Counted from the first letter of the stretch, positions 50,288 to 59,304 are shown. The stretch is DNA of 64,000 nucleotides from Croceibacterium aestuarii (GCF_030657335.1 NZ_CP131039.1:2930501-2994500); one strand, 5' to 3'. The notes: a model not told the origin generated them from the letters alone. Program-made: numbers and translations.

Positions 50288-51691
50288 TTAGCGTGAGGGC
50301 GCCGCGTGCTCCGCGACATAGGCGGCGATGGCGTCGTAGTCGCCGGGGAGCTCGGCACAGGCCTCGTCGCGCTCGAACAAATCGCCGATTCGCGCGGGCA
50401 ACTGCGGACGCAGGCCGGTGGCGCGCTCGACCGCGTCGGGGAACTTGGCCGGGTGCGCGGTGGCGAGCGTGACGACCGGGACGGCCGCCGGCAGGTCCGC
50501 CGCGCGGGCAGCATGAAGGCCAATGGCCGTATGCGGGTCGACGACTTCACCGTCGCAAGCCTCGAAGGCCCAGCGCATCGCCTGGCTCATCGCGTCGGCA
50601 TCGACCCGCGCACTGGTGAACAGAGCCGCGGCGCCTTCGCGCTGGGCGTTGGTCAGGCGCATCGCCTTGCTGCCCTCGAAGCCGCGCATCTGCTCGGCCA
50701 GCGCCTTCCCGTCGCGGCCGCCGACGTCGAACAGCAGCCGTTCGAAGTTTGAGGAAACCTGGATGTCCATGCTCGGCGCTGCGGTCGGGGTTACGGCGCC
50801 GGCGGAATAGTCGCCATTGGCGAGCGCGCGGTGGAGGATGTCGTTGACGTTGGTGGCCACGATCAGCCGCTCGATCGGCAGCCCCATGCGCGCCGCGACG
50901 TGCCCGGCGAAAACGTCGCCGAAGTTGCCGGTCGGGACGCTGAAGGCGACCTTGCGCTCGGGCGCGCCGAGCTGCAGCGCGCTGGCGAAGTAGTAGACAA
51001 CCTGCGCCATCAGCCGCGCCCAATTGATCGAGTTGACCGCGCTGATGCGGAAGCGGCCGGTCATGTCGGTGTCGCCGAACATCCGCTTCACCATCGCCTG
51101 GGCATCGTCGAAGCTGCCGTCGATGGCGATGTTGTAGACGTTGGGCGCCTTGACCGTGGTCATCTGCCGGCGCTGCACGTCGCTGACCCGCCCCTTGGGG
51201 TGGAGCATGAAGATGTCGATCCGCTCGCGCCCGGCGACCGCGTCGATCGCCGCGCTGCCGGTATCGCCGCTGGTCGCGCCGACGATGGTCAGCCGTTCGT
51301 CGCGGCGGGCGAGGAATTCCTCGAACAGCAGGCCGAGCAGTTGCAGCGCCACGTCCTTGAACGCCAGGGTCGGGCCGTGGAACAGCTCGAGCAGCCAGTT
51401 GCGCTCGTCGAGCTGGGTCAGCGGGGTGACCGCTGCGTGGGGGAAGCGGCCATAGGCCTGCGTGCACAGTTCGTGCAGGCGCTCAGGGGTGAGGGCATCG
51501 CCGACGAAGGGCTGCATGACCCGTGCGGCGAGCGCGGCATAGGGCAGCCCGCGCATGGCGGCGATCTCGTCGCTGGTGAAGCCTGGCCACTCGGCGGGCA
51601 CGTAGAGGCCGCCGTCGCTCGCCAGCCCGGCCAGCGTCGCGCCTTCGAAATCGAGCGCCGGGGCGCTTCCGCGTGTCGAGACGTACTGCAT
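50288..51691 (-). CDS. thrC: Threonine synthase
   Basis: A PLP enzyme converting O-phosphohomoserine to threonine. 467 residues, the class I (fungal/proteobacterial) length. It shows MQYVSTRGSAPALDFEGA at the start, FHGPTLAFKDVALQLLG near residue 109 with the PLP Lys, GATSGDTGSAAIDAVAG near 138, and VSVPTGNFGDVFAG-type FSVPTGNFGDVFAG near 251. It stands alone between two REP-like repeats. In many relatives it lies directly beside the oxidase/SURF1 operon; here an ArsR/SRPBCC pair intervenes. Confidence 0.96.
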   Translation of the reverse strand: MQYVSTRGSAPALDFEGATLAGLASDGGLYVPAEWPGFTSDEIAAMRGLPYAALAARVMQPFVGDALTPERLHELCTQAYGRFPHAAVTPLTQLDERNWLLELFHGPTLAFKDVALQLLGLLFEEFLARRDERLTIVGATSGDTGSAAIDAVAGRERIDIFMLHPKGRVSDVQRRQMTTVKAPNVYNIAIDGSFDDAQAMVKRMFGDTDMTGRFRISAVNSINWARLMAQVVYYFASALQLGAPERKVAFSVPTGNFGDVFAGHVAARMGLPIERLIVATNVNDILHRALANGDYSAGAVTPTAAPSMDIQVSSNFERLLFDVGGRDGKALAEQMRGFEGSKAMRLTNAQREGAAALFTSARVDADAMSQAMRWAFEACDGEVVDPHTAIGLHAARAADLPAAVPVVTLATAHPAKFPDAVERATGLRPQLPARIGDLFERDEACAELPGDYDAIAAYVAEHAAPSR

Positions 51692-51760
51692 CGCGAACGG
51701 CGGTTAGCCGCGCGGCGTGCGGCGGGCAAGCAAAGGGCGCTACCGACCGCTAAAGCGCCC

Positions 51761-51840
51761 ATTCGTCCTGAGCCTGCCCAAGGACGAATCTGCGCCCGAT
51801 CCGCCTGCCGGCAATTCGTTCGACAAGCTCACCGCGAACC
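51761..51840. repeat. Intergenic REP-like repeat, copy 3 (right of thrC, reaching into arsR)
   Basis: TTCGTCCT ... AGGACGAA (51762-51788 region) is the first hairpin and GTTCGACAAGCTCACCGCGAAC (51818-51839) the second. The arsR stop codon (51831-51829) lies inside this second hairpin, so the repeat supplies the gene's last codons. It is the same family as copies 1 and 2. Confidence 0.75.
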
Positions 51841-52176
51841 GACTGTGTCCGTCTCGCCCTCGAGTTCGCGCTTGAGCTTCGACAGGCCCGCCGCGGCGGC
51901 CGCGGCATGCGGGCCGATCCAGCGCTCGTGAATCGCCTGGATCGGCATGGCGTCGAGGTGATTGAAGCGCTCGCGCCCCTTGCGCAGCGCCACCACCAGC
52001 CCCGCCTCCTCGAGCACGCGCAGGTGCATCATCACCGTGGTGCGATCGAGCTCGGGAAAGACTTGAGCGAGCTGGCCGGTGGTCAGCGGGCGCAGCTTGA
52101 GCTCGTCGCAGATGGCGCGGCGCACGCGGTTGGCCAGCGCCTTGAACACGCGGTCGATTTCGTCATCGTTTGACAT
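51829..52176 (-). CDS. ArsR-type winged-helix transcriptional regulator
   Basis: 115 residues. DDEIDRVFKALANRVRRAICDELKLRPLTTGQLAQVFPELDRTTVMMHLRVLEEAGLV is a typical ArsR/HTH_20 helix-turn-helix, followed by the wing ALRKGRERFNHLD. No metal-binding Cys cluster is present, so it probably answers to a non-metal signal. Its start codon overlaps a perfect 20-bp palindrome. It is divergent from a SRPBCC gene, a very common pairing. The last residues and stop come from a REP-like repeat. Confidence 0.92.
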   Translation of the reverse strand: MSNDDEIDRVFKALANRVRRAICDELKLRPLTTGQLAQVFPELDRTTVMMHLRVLEEAGLVVALRKGRERFNHLDAMPIQAIHERWIGPHAAAAAAGLSKLKRELEGETDTVGSR

Positions 52177-52194
52177 GTTATATTTTTATAACAT
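52175..52194. promoter_or_regulatory. Perfect palindromic operator at the arsR start codon
   Basis: ATGTTATA (52175-52182), TTTT, TATAACAT (52187-52194) is a perfect inverted repeat of 8-bp arms. It covers the first base pairs of the arsR ATG and lies 32 bases before the SRPBCC start. It is far more AT-rich than its surroundings. It is the natural site for the ArsR-type protein to repress both genes. Confidence 0.75.
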
Positions 52195-52225
52195 AATGGC
52201 GAGCGACTCAAGAGGAGAATCTGCC

Positions 52226-52690
52226 GTGGACCTCAAGTTTCGCGTTTTCGCCACGATCTCGAAGCCCGTGCACGAAGTGTTCGAGGCCGTCGCCGATCCC
52301 GCCCAGCTCTCGCAGTACTTCACCACCGGCGGCGCGCGGGGGCGACTCGAGGAGGGGGCGACCGTGACCTGGGACTTCCACGACTTCCCCGGGGCTTTCC
52401 CGGTCTACGTCGGCGAGGTCGTGCCCGACGAACGAATCGTCCTCGAATGGAAGGCCAACGAGCCCGGCGCGGACGGGCCCGATTACAACACCACCGTGAC
52501 GATGAGCTTCAGGCCGGTCGACGGCGATCCCGCCCGGACGCTGGTCGAGATCGCCGAGGAAGGCTGGCACGAGACCGAAGCCGGACTCCAGGCGAGCTAC
52601 GGCAACTGCATGGGCTGGAGCCAGATGCTCGCCGCGCTCAAGGTGTGGATCGAGCACGGGATCAACCTGCGCGAAGGCATGTACAAGTAG
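52226..52690 (+). CDS. SRPBCC (AHSA1-like) domain protein
   Basis: 154 residues of the AHSA1/START-like SRPBCC fold: LKFRVFATISKPVHEVFEAVADPAQLSQYFTTGGARG at the start, a glycine-rich central strand, and EEGWHETEAGLQASYGNCMGWSQMLAALKVWIEHG at the end. Members bind hydrophobic ligands or act as cyclase-like enzymes. GTG at 52226 is chosen because AGGAGA is seven bases upstream; ATG at 52196 would add ten residues inside the operator. It is paired with the divergent ArsR regulator. Confidence 0.9.
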   Translation: MDLKFRVFATISKPVHEVFEAVADPAQLSQYFTTGGARGRLEEGATVTWDFHDFPGAFPVYVGEVVPDERIVLEWKANEPGADGPDYNTTVTMSFRPVDGDPARTLVEIAEEGWHETEAGLQASYGNCMGWSQMLAALKVWIEHGINLREGMYK

Positions 52691-52691
52691 G

Positions 52692-53282
52692 CTAGCGCGC
52701 GTCCCGCCCCTCGGCGCGCCATTTCTTGCGCAGCGCCAGTGCGTAGATGACCAGCGCTGTCAGCGCGAACAGGAACCACTGCACGGCATAGGCGAGGTGG
52801 TTGTTGGGGATCTCGCTCGGATCGGGCACCGCGAGCTGCTGCAGTCCGCCCTGCGGGGGCGATGCGACCAACTTGATGCCGCCCTTCGACGGACCGATCA
52901 CGCCAGCGACTTCGCCGCCGCTCCATTGCGGGGCGGCCGAATCGGTCGACCAGCCGAGCGCGACCTCGGCGCTGCCGCCACCGGCGAGCGTGCAATGGGC
53001 GATGTGCGCCCAGCCGCTGCGCTGGTCCTGCGAACGGCCGGATATGGCGTCGAACCCGCGGACCGAGGCGCAGTCGACACTGCTGCGGCGGTAGAGCGCG
53101 CCCGCGTAGTCGGCGGGATCGCTCGGCCAGGGCACTTGGGCGCTCATCGCCTGCGCGTCGTGGTAACGGGCCAGCAGGCCTTCCTTCCACTGCAACCGCT
53201 GGAGCTGCCAGACGCCGAGCGCGATCATCGTCGCGGCGGCGAGTACGACCACCACCGTCGGCACGATGGGCAGGCGGCGCAT
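52692..53282 (-). CDS. SURF1 family cytochrome oxidase assembly protein
   Basis: 196 residues. Two membrane helices (near residues 8-24 and 168-188) enclose a periplasmic domain with QLQRLQWKEGLLARY and YAGALYRRSSVDC. The C-terminal NNHLAYAVQWFLFALTALVIY is the family signature. SURF1 aids heme a insertion into oxidase subunit I. The ATG shares one base with the DUF983 stop (TGATG). It is the last gene of the oxidase operon, two bases past the SRPBCC stop. Confidence 0.9.
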   Translation of the reverse strand: MRRLPIVPTVVVVLAAATMIALGVWQLQRLQWKEGLLARYHDAQAMSAQVPWPSDPADYAGALYRRSSVDCASVRGFDAISGRSQDQRSGWAHIAHCTLAGGGSAEVALGWSTDSAAPQWSGGEVAGVIGPSKGGIKLVASPPQGGLQQLAVPDPSEIPNNHLAYAVQWFLFALTALVIYALALRKKWRAEGRDAR

Positions 53283-53653
53283 CAGTGCCTGCCGCCGCCG
53301 CGATGGTATTCGGAGTAGAGCAGCGCCGCCTTGGCCACGCGCAGGCCGCCGATGACCCCGACGACCGTCAGCGGGAGCCAGAGGACGACGTGCAGCCACC
53401 AGGGCGGATCGAACGCAAGCTGCAGCCAGACGGCAAGGCCGGTGACCAGCGCGCCGATGATCAGGATCAGGAACGAGGCCGGACCGTCGCCGACGTTGAA
53501 TTTCTGGAAATCGAGCTCGCAGGCGCGGCAGCGCGGGGCGAAGGCGGTCCAGCCGCCGAACAGCGTGCGCGCACCGCAGCGGGGACAGAGACCGAAAAGG
53601 GCAGCATGGCCGAGACCCTGCTGCCCCTTCGAAGGTTCGGGCGTGTCGGCCAT
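53282..53653 (-). CDS. DUF983 family membrane protein
   Basis: 123 residues. An N-terminal zinc-ribbon-like four-Cys segment (CPRCGARTLFGG and CRAC at about 23-42) precedes two membrane helices (LILIIGALVTGLAVWL and VVLWLPLTVVGVIGGL). DUF983 genes are regularly located in alphaproteobacterial oxidase operons, so an assembly role is likely but unproven. One base separates it from ctaE. Confidence 0.9.
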   Translation of the reverse strand: MADTPEPSKGQQGLGHAALFGLCPRCGARTLFGGWTAFAPRCRACELDFQKFNVGDGPASFLILIIGALVTGLAVWLQLAFDPPWWLHVVLWLPLTVVGVIGGLRVAKAALLYSEYHRGGGRH

Positions 53654-53654
53654 G

Positions 53655-54479
53655 TCAGCCGTGGATCGGCGCGCCCCACCCGCCCCAGACGTAGACCACC
53701 ACGAACAGGAACAGCCAGACGACGTCGACGAAGTGCCAGTACCACGCCGCCGCCTCGAAGCCGAAATGCTGCTCGGGCGTGAAGTGGCCCTTGTAGGTGC
53801 GCACCAGGCAGACGATCAGGAAGATCGTGCCGACCAGGACGTGGAAGCCGTGGAACCCGGTCGCCATGTAGAAAGCCGAACCGTAGGTGTTGCCCCCGAA
53901 GGCGAACGGCGCGTGGACGTATTCGTAAGCCTGGATACTGGTGAACAGCATGCCGAGCAGGATCGTCAGCCACAGGCCCTTCTTGAGCCCCTCGCGGTCG
54001 CCGTGGATCAGGCTGTGGTGCGCCCAGGTCACCGTGGTGCCCGAGCACAGCAGGATCAGCGTGTTGAGCAGCGGCAGGTCGAACGGGTTCATCACCGCCT
54101 CGATCGCCTTGGGCGGGAACTGTCCGCCGATCACGTCGGTCAGCGTGCTGGGGAACAACGAGAAATCGAACCACGACCAGAACCAGCCGACGAAGAACAT
54201 CACCTCCGAGGCGATGAACAGGATCATGCCGTAGCGCAGATGCAGCTGCACCACCGGGGTATGATCGCCCGCCTGCGCTTCGCGCACGATGTTCGAGAAC
54301 CAGCTGAAGAAGGTGGCGATCAGCCCGGCGATGCCGAGGCCGAGGACCAGCCAGTGATTGGGCATGTCGTGCATGTACAGCACCATGCCGCTGGTGAAGG
54401 TCAGCGCCGAAATCGAACCGACCAGCGGCCAGATGTCGGGTGGCAGGATATGATAGTCGTGGTTCTTGGCGCCGGCCAT
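53655..54479 (-). CDS. ctaE: Cytochrome c oxidase subunit III
   Basis: 274 residues with seven membrane helices. It shows HDYHILPPDIWPLVGSISAL at the start, FIASEVMFFVGWFWSWFDFSLFP near residue 98, HHSLIHGDR and YMATGFHGFHVLVGTIFL near 198, and WYWHFVDVVWLFLFVVVYVWG at the end. Subunit III stabilises the binuclear centre. ATG at 54479 is used because AGGAAG precedes it; the upstream extension lacks a good site. It follows ctaG by 65 bases. Confidence 0.96.
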   Translation of the reverse strand: MAGAKNHDYHILPPDIWPLVGSISALTFTSGMVLYMHDMPNHWLVLGLGIAGLIATFFSWFSNIVREAQAGDHTPVVQLHLRYGMILFIASEVMFFVGWFWSWFDFSLFPSTLTDVIGGQFPPKAIEAVMNPFDLPLLNTLILLCSGTTVTWAHHSLIHGDREGLKKGLWLTILLGMLFTSIQAYEYVHAPFAFGGNTYGSAFYMATGFHGFHVLVGTIFLIVCLVRTYKGHFTPEQHFGFEAAAWYWHFVDVVWLFLFVVVYVWGGWGAPIHG

Positions 54480-54543
54480 GATGATCGCTTCCTGGTAGAT
54501 GTTGCCGCAGCCCTTAAAGGCCCCGGTCCCTTGGCTCAAGAGG

Positions 54544-55116
54544 TTAAGACGGCTGCTCGACCGCCTTGTGGAACGTGTAACTCAGCGTGACCTGCTCGAC
54601 CCCGTCCATGTTGGGATCTTTCAGCGCGGCGGGATCGATATAGTAGATCACCGGCATGCGCACTTCCTGGCCCGGACGCAGCGTCTGTTCGGTGAAGCAG
54701 AAGCACTGGATCTTGTTGAAATAACGCCCCGCCTGCTCGGGCTCGACATTGAAGCTGGCATTGCCGGTAATCGGAACGTCGGACAGGTTCTTCGCGGTGA
54801 AGATGGCCATGTCGCGCTGGCCAATGGCGACCGTGTCGGTCACTTGCAGGGGCTTGAACTTCCACGCCAGATCGGGCGCGGTGTTGGCGTCGAAGCGAAT
54901 CGAGATCGTGCGCCCGCCGGCGCTGCGCGCCATCTCGGCAGCGGTCACCGCGTCGGCGTCGGTGGCACGCTGGGTAGTGCCGGCAAAGCCGGTCACCTGG
55001 CAGAATATCCGGTACAGCGGCACGGCGGCGAAGCCGAGCGCGAGCATGCCCGCCGCGACCACGGCCATGATCGCGGCGGTGCGGCGGTTGCGGTGCTCGA
55101 CAGGGACGCTCGCCAT
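54544..55116 (-). CDS. ctaG: Cytochrome c oxidase assembly protein CtaG (Cox11)
   Basis: 190 residues. One N-terminal membrane helix (AAIMAVVAAGMLALGFAAVPLY) anchors a periplasmic immunoglobulin-like domain. The copper motif CFCFTEQTL near residue 139, preceded by FNKIQ, is the Cox11 signature, and YRIFCQVTGFAG near 36 the conserved membrane-proximal Cys. It delivers copper to CuB in subunit I. It is encoded three bases after the small CoxF-like gene. Confidence 0.95.
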   Translation of the reverse strand: MASVPVEHRNRRTAAIMAVVAAGMLALGFAAVPLYRIFCQVTGFAGTTQRATDADAVTAAEMARSAGGRTISIRFDANTAPDLAWKFKPLQVTDTVAIGQRDMAIFTAKNLSDVPITGNASFNVEPEQAGRYFNKIQCFCFTEQTLRPGQEVRMPVIYYIDPAALKDPNMDGVEQVTLSYTFHKAVEQPS

Positions 55117-55119
55117 GAT

Positions 55120-55242
55120 TCAGCCCAGCTTGACGTAAGTGATGACGTAGAACAGCACCACGAAACCGACCAGCACCAGCGCCAGCGCCACGTTGCGGCC
55201 CTTGCGGGCGCGCTTGAAGGCCTCTTCCTCTTCGGGCGTCAT
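55120..55242 (-). CDS. Small CoxF-like single-span membrane protein of the oxidase operon
   Basis: 40 residues: a charged start ([16 protein letters not shown]) and one membrane helix ([20 protein letters not shown]). Such proteins occur between ctaB and ctaG in alphaproteobacterial oxidase operons. The ATG overlaps the ctaB stop as ATGA, strong evidence that it is translated. The role is unknown, probably oxidase assembly. Confidence 0.8.
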   Translation of the reverse strand: MTPEEEEAFKRARKGRNVALALVLVGFVVLFYVITYVKLG

Positions 55243-56186
55243 GCCAATGCTCCAAGGTTGCGTAACGCCGCGTCGATCACCAGCACGGCGAACAGCGCGA
55301 AAAGATAGATTACCGAATAGCCGAACAGGCGCTTTTCCGGTTTCATCGCATCGCCCTCGAACGATGCGCGGAAGGCCACCGGCGCGGCAAGCGCGAGGAA
55401 AACGCCCGACAGGACCAGCGCCGAGACGCCGTAGACGGCGCCGGTTCCGCCCAGGACCCAGGGCAGCAGGCTGACTGCAAACAGCACCACCGAATAGACG
55501 AAAATCTGGCGGCGCGTCGCCTGTTCGCCGGCGACCACCGGCAGCATCGGGATGCCGACCTTGGCGTAATCGGTCTTCACGAACATCGCCAGAGCCCAGA
55601 AGTGCGGCGGGGTCCACACGAAGATGATCGCGAACAGCAGCACCGGCATCAGCGTGATGTGTCCGGTCACCGCGATCCACCCGATCAGCGGCGGAAAGGC
55701 CCCGGCAGCGCCGCCGATGACGATGTTCTGCGGCGTGCGCGGCTTGAGCCAGATCGTGTAGATGACCGCGTAGTAGAAAATCGAAAGCGCGAGCACCGCG
55801 CCCGACAGCCAGTTGACCACCAGGCCCATCATCAGCACCGAAGCGACCGACAAGGCGATGCCGAAGTCGCGTGCGTTGCTGTGCGCCATTCTGCCCGCCG
55901 GCAGCGGGCGCCGCGCGGTGCGCTTCATGCCCGCGTCGATATCGGCTTCCCACCACTGGTTGAGCGCGCCCGAACCGCCCGCGCCGAGCGCAATGCACAG
56001 CACCGCGGTAAAGCCGATGACGGGATGGATTGTACCGGGCGCCGCGAGCAGGCCGCACAGCCCGGTGAAAACCACCAGGCTCATCACCCGCGGCTTGGTC
56101 AGCGCGAAGAAATCGCGCCACTCGACGGGGAGACTCGCGGTCGGGACGGTGGTCATAGCGGACTCGGTATAGGCGGTCACTGGCAT
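55239..56186 (-). CDS. ctaB: Heme o synthase (protoheme IX farnesyltransferase)
   Basis: 315 residues, a UbiA-family membrane prenyltransferase that adds farnesyl to heme b for oxidase. It shows [18 protein letters not shown] near residue 26, the Asp-rich prenyl site [23 protein letters not shown] near 77, [17 protein letters not shown] near 154, and [28 protein letters not shown] near 196. ATG at 56186 is taken, with MTTVPT ten codons on as an alternative. It follows ctaD by 85 bases. Confidence 0.96.
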   Translation of the reverse strand: MPVTAYTESAMTTVPTASLPVEWRDFFALTKPRVMSLVVFTGLCGLLAAPGTIHPVIGFTAVLCIALGAGGSGALNQWWEADIDAGMKRTARRPLPAGRMAHSNARDFGIALSVASVLMMGLVVNWLSGAVLALSIFYYAVIYTIWLKPRTPQNIVIGGAAGAFPPLIGWIAVTGHITLMPVLLFAIIFVWTPPHFWALAMFVKTDYAKVGIPMLPVVAGEQATRRQIFVYSVVLFAVSLLPWVLGGTGAVYGVSALVLSGVFLALAAPVAFRASFEGDAMKPEKRLFGYSVIYLFALFAVLVIDAALRNLGALA

Positions 56187-56216
56187 GGCTGAAACCCGTT
56201 GCGGCGCAAAAGCGAA

Positions 56217-56243
56217 GGGGCGCGGCCGTCGCCGGCGCGCCCC
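56217..56243. terminator. GC hairpin between ctaD and ctaB
   Basis: GGGGCGCG (56217-56224) and CGCGCCCC (56236-56243) form a perfect 8-bp stem. The plus strand is followed by a T-run (CGCTTTTTT), but no plus-strand gene ends here. In the operon direction it is followed by TTCGCTTTTG, so it may only partly stop transcription between ctaD and the assembly genes. Confidence 0.5.
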
Positions 56244-56271
56244 CGCTTTTTTCTGGTCGAGGTGCGGCGGC

Positions 56272-57990
56272 CTAGTGGGCGGTGGCCGTCCCGTCGCCGA
56301 TGTGATCGTGATAGCTGTGATGCTCCTCGATCACCGGCAGCGTCTCGAACTGGTGGAACGGCGGCGGGCTCGACAGGCTCCATTCGAGCGTCGTCGCGCC
56401 TTCGCCCCAGTAGTTCGCCGGAGCCCTCTTGCCGGCCACGAAGGCGTAAATGAGGTTGGCGAAGAAGAACAGCATCGAGCCGGCCATGACCATGTAGCCG
56501 ACCGTGGCGAGCTGGTTCCAGTAGGTGAACGCCGGAGTGTAGTCGGGGATGCGCCGCGGCATGCCGTCGAGCCCGAGGAAATGCATCGGGAAGAAGATCA
56601 TGTTCACGCCGATGAAGAAGCCCCAGAAGTGCAGGTGCGCGAGCAGTTCGGAGTGCATCCTGCCGCTCATCTTCGGGAACCAGTAGTAGAAGCCCGCGAA
56701 GAGCGAGAACACCGCGCCCATGGACAGCACGTAGTGGAAGTGCGCCACGACGTAGTAGGTGTCGTGCAGGTTGTCGTCGATGCCGCCGTTGGCCAGCACG
56801 ACGCCGGTCACGCCGCCGATGGTGAACAGGAAGATCATGCCGATCGCCCAGACCATCGGGCTCTTGAACTCGATCGAGCCGCCCCACATCGTCGCGATCC
56901 AGCTGAAGATCTTGATGCCGGTCGGCACCGCGATGACCATGGTCGCCGCGGTGAAGTACATCTTCGTGTTCACGTCGAGGCCGGTGGTATACATGTGGTG
57001 GGCCCAGACGATGAACCCGACGACGCCGATCGCGACCATGGCGTAGGCCATGCCGAGGTAGCCGAAAATCGGCTTGCGGCTGAAGGTCGCGACGATCTGG
57101 CTGATCATGCCGAAGCCCGGCAGGATCATGATGTAGACCTCGGGGTGGCCGAAGAACCAGAAAAGGTGCTGGTAGAGCACCGGATCGCCGCCGCCCGAGG
57201 CGTCGAAGAACGTCGTCCCGAAGTTGCGGTCGGTGATCAGCATGGTGATCGCCGCGGCGAGCACCGGCAGCGCGAGCAGCAGCAGGAAGGCGGTGACCAG
57301 CACGGACCACACGAACAGCGGCATCTTGTGCAGGGTCATGCCCGGCGCGCGCATGTTGAAGATCGTGGTGATGAAGTTGATCGCGCCCATGATCGAGGCG
57401 GCACCGGCAAGGTGCAGCGAGAAGATCGCGAAGTCGACCGCCGGACCCTGCGAGCCCGAGGTCGAGAGCGGCGCGTAGACTGTCCAGCCGGTTCCCGCGC
57501 CGATGCCCGTACCGCCGGGCAGGAAGGTCGAGATCATCAGCGAGGCGAAGCCCGCCGCGGTCAGCCAGAACGAGATGTTGTTCATCCGCGGAAAGGCCAT
57601 GTCCGGCGCGCCGATCATGAGCGGCACGAACCAGTTGCCGAAGCCGCCGATCATCGCCGGCATGACCATGAAGAAGACCATGATGAGGCCGTGCGCGGTA
57701 ATCAGCACGTTCCACATGTGCAGCGCCTGGTCCATGCCGGTCTCGCCGTAGAGGTCGAGTACGACCTTGGGCAGAACCTGCAGGCCCGGCTCGGCCAGCT
57801 CGGCGCGCATGACGCCCGAGATGACGCCGCCGATGATGCCCGCGCAGATCGCGAAGATCAGGTACAGCGTGCCGATGTCCTTGTGGTTCGTCGACATGAA
57901 CCAGCGGGCGAAGAAGCCCGGCTTGTGATCGGCGTCGTGATGCGCGTGATCGTCGTGGTGGGCCTGAAAGGCATCGGCGGTGGTGGCCAT
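56272..57990 (-). CDS. ctaD: Cytochrome c oxidase subunit I
   Basis: The 572-residue heme-copper catalytic subunit with twelve membrane helices. [17 protein letters not shown] near residue 90 carries a heme a ligand. [18 protein letters not shown] near 275 has the CuB His, cross-linked Tyr and the Glu of a type A1 enzyme. [13 protein letters not shown] near 323 supplies two further CuB His, and [17 protein letters not shown] near 402 the heme a3 and a ligands. The His-rich N terminus is unusual in detail but common in sphingomonads. It follows ctaC by 34 bases. Confidence 0.98.
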   Translation of the reverse strand: MATTADAFQAHHDDHAHHDADHKPGFFARWFMSTNHKDIGTLYLIFAICAGIIGGVISGVMRAELAEPGLQVLPKVVLDLYGETGMDQALHMWNVLITAHGLIMVFFMVMPAMIGGFGNWFVPLMIGAPDMAFPRMNNISFWLTAAGFASLMISTFLPGGTGIGAGTGWTVYAPLSTSGSQGPAVDFAIFSLHLAGAASIMGAINFITTIFNMRAPGMTLHKMPLFVWSVLVTAFLLLLALPVLAAAITMLITDRNFGTTFFDASGGGDPVLYQHLFWFFGHPEVYIMILPGFGMISQIVATFSRKPIFGYLGMAYAMVAIGVVGFIVWAHHMYTTGLDVNTKMYFTAATMVIAVPTGIKIFSWIATMWGGSIEFKSPMVWAIGMIFLFTIGGVTGVVLANGGIDDNLHDTYYVVAHFHYVLSMGAVFSLFAGFYYWFPKMSGRMHSELLAHLHFWGFFIGVNMIFFPMHFLGLDGMPRRIPDYTPAFTYWNQLATVGYMVMAGSMLFFFANLIYAFVAGKRAPANYWGEGATTLEWSLSSPPPFHQFETLPVIEEHHSYHDHIGDGTATAH

Positions 57991-58024
57991 CTTAGCTTAC
58001 CTTGCTTCTCGAAATATCATTGCG

Positions 58025-59107
58025 TCAGGCGGTTGCCGGCGTCGTCGCCGGGGTTTCGGGCGAAGGCGCTTCCCCGGCGGCCGGCGCGCCCGGCTCGGCC
58101 GAGGCGGGAGTCGCGGCGGGCGTCGGCGCCGAAGGAGCCGCGGCCGGCTCTTCGCCTTTCAGCGTGCCGCCCTGCGAGCGGACCCAGGCTTCGAACTGCG
58201 GCCGCGGCAGCGCTTCGACGGCGATCGGCATGTAGCCGTGGCGCGCGCCGCACAGTTCCGAACACTGGCCGTAGTAAATGCCGGGTTCCTCGATGAACAT
58301 CTTCTTCTCGTTGAGACGCCCGGGGACGGCATCGAGCTTGAACCACAGGCTCGGCACGGCGAACGAGTGGATCACGTCGGCGCCGGTGGTCTGGATGCGG
58401 ATCCATTCGCCGGCCGGCACGACCATCCGGTGGTCGACCGCGAGCTGCGGCGGCAGGCCCTTCTGCACCGCTTCCTCGTCGGGCAGCATGTTGGAGATCA
58501 CTTCGAAGTCGCCGTTGTCGGGATAGCTGTAGCCCCAGTACCATTGGTAGCCGGTGACCTTGACCGTCAGCGCGTCCTTGGGCGGCGAGGCGTACTGGTC
58601 GCGCAGCAGCATGATCGAGGGCACGGCAATGGCGACCAGGATCAGCACCGGAATGACCGTCCAGACAATCTCGATGAAGGTATTGTGGCTGGTCTTCGAG
58701 GGCACCGGGTTGGCCGACTTGCGGAACCGCACCATCACGAACAGCAGCAGGAACAGGACCAGGAGGCAGATCGCCGTGATGATCGGCATCAGCCCATAGG
58801 CGTGCATGTTGTGAGCGAAGTGGCCGGTCGGTGAATACTGCTTCTGGAAATCCCATCCGCCCGGGCTCGGCTGGCCCTTGATCCACTCCGGACCGAGCGG
58901 CGTGTAGCCGGAGTCCGCAGCCGCGGCATCGGCCGGGGCAATCGCCGCCGTATCGGCAGCAGCCGGAGCAGGCACCGCGACGGCCGCAGGCGGAGCGGCA
59001 GCGGCCGTCGCCGCAATGGCGCCTTGCGGCACGCTCACCAGGGCCAGGGCCCCGATCAGGATCGAAAGGAAACTCAATCGCTTGCGGGCGATGGTGCCAG
59101 GAATCAT
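58025..59107 (-). CDS. ctaC: Cytochrome c oxidase subunit II
   Basis: 360 residues. A signal peptide, an Ala/Pro-rich linker, two membrane helices (ITAICLLVLFLLLFVMVRF and FIEIVWTVIPVLILVAIAV) and the periplasmic CuA domain follow in order. The CuA ligands are in IHSFAVPSLW and YGQCSELCGARHGYMPI near residue 290. The C terminus adds about 40 residues of Ala/Pro/Glu-rich sequence. It is the first gene of the operon, and its promoter must lie in the 197-base gap to pyrE. Confidence 0.97.
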   Translation of the reverse strand: MIPGTIARKRLSFLSILIGALALVSVPQGAIAATAAAAPPAAVAVPAPAAADTAAIAPADAAAADSGYTPLGPEWIKGQPSPGGWDFQKQYSPTGHFAHNMHAYGLMPIITAICLLVLFLLLFVMVRFRKSANPVPSKTSHNTFIEIVWTVIPVLILVAIAVPSIMLLRDQYASPPKDALTVKVTGYQWYWGYSYPDNGDFEVISNMLPDEEAVQKGLPPQLAVDHRMVVPAGEWIRIQTTGADVIHSFAVPSLWFKLDAVPGRLNEKKMFIEEPGIYYGQCSELCGARHGYMPIAVEALPRPQFEAWVRSQGGTLKGEEPAAAPSAPTPAATPASAEPGAPAAGEAPSPETPATTPATA

Positions 59108-59304
59108 CTGTCTGCCGCTTTCCGTCCAGTAACGTTGCGCGCATCGGCGCGGTCGGCCCCGAAAGGGCCTGGGTTTGGCGGGCCTATACGCGCGCTTGCC
59201 CCATGCCTCAAGCGCTTCTAGGGAGATTTTTCGACAGGCTCCGGCCGCGCCCCTTGCGGCGCCGGGAGGGGCCCCATGCCTGCCTGGGAAATATCGAAGA
59301 CACC

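Noticed and set aside
56360-56385. CTCGACAGGCTCC inside ctaD resembling the REP core
   Set aside because: It lies in a conserved coding stretch of subunit I and has no partner arm. The match is coincidental.
56185-58296. A very long open frame (about 700 codons) antisense to ctaD and into ctaC
   Set aside because: It is the GC-rich shadow of two clear oxidase genes, with strongly biased Arg/His/Asp composition and no family resemblance. The minus-strand genes carry all catalytic motifs.
59222-59260. A fourth REP-like copy upstream of pyrE (TTTTTCGACAGGCTC)
   Set aside because: Only one half-site is present and the other hairpin arm is missing, so it was not counted as a full repeat.
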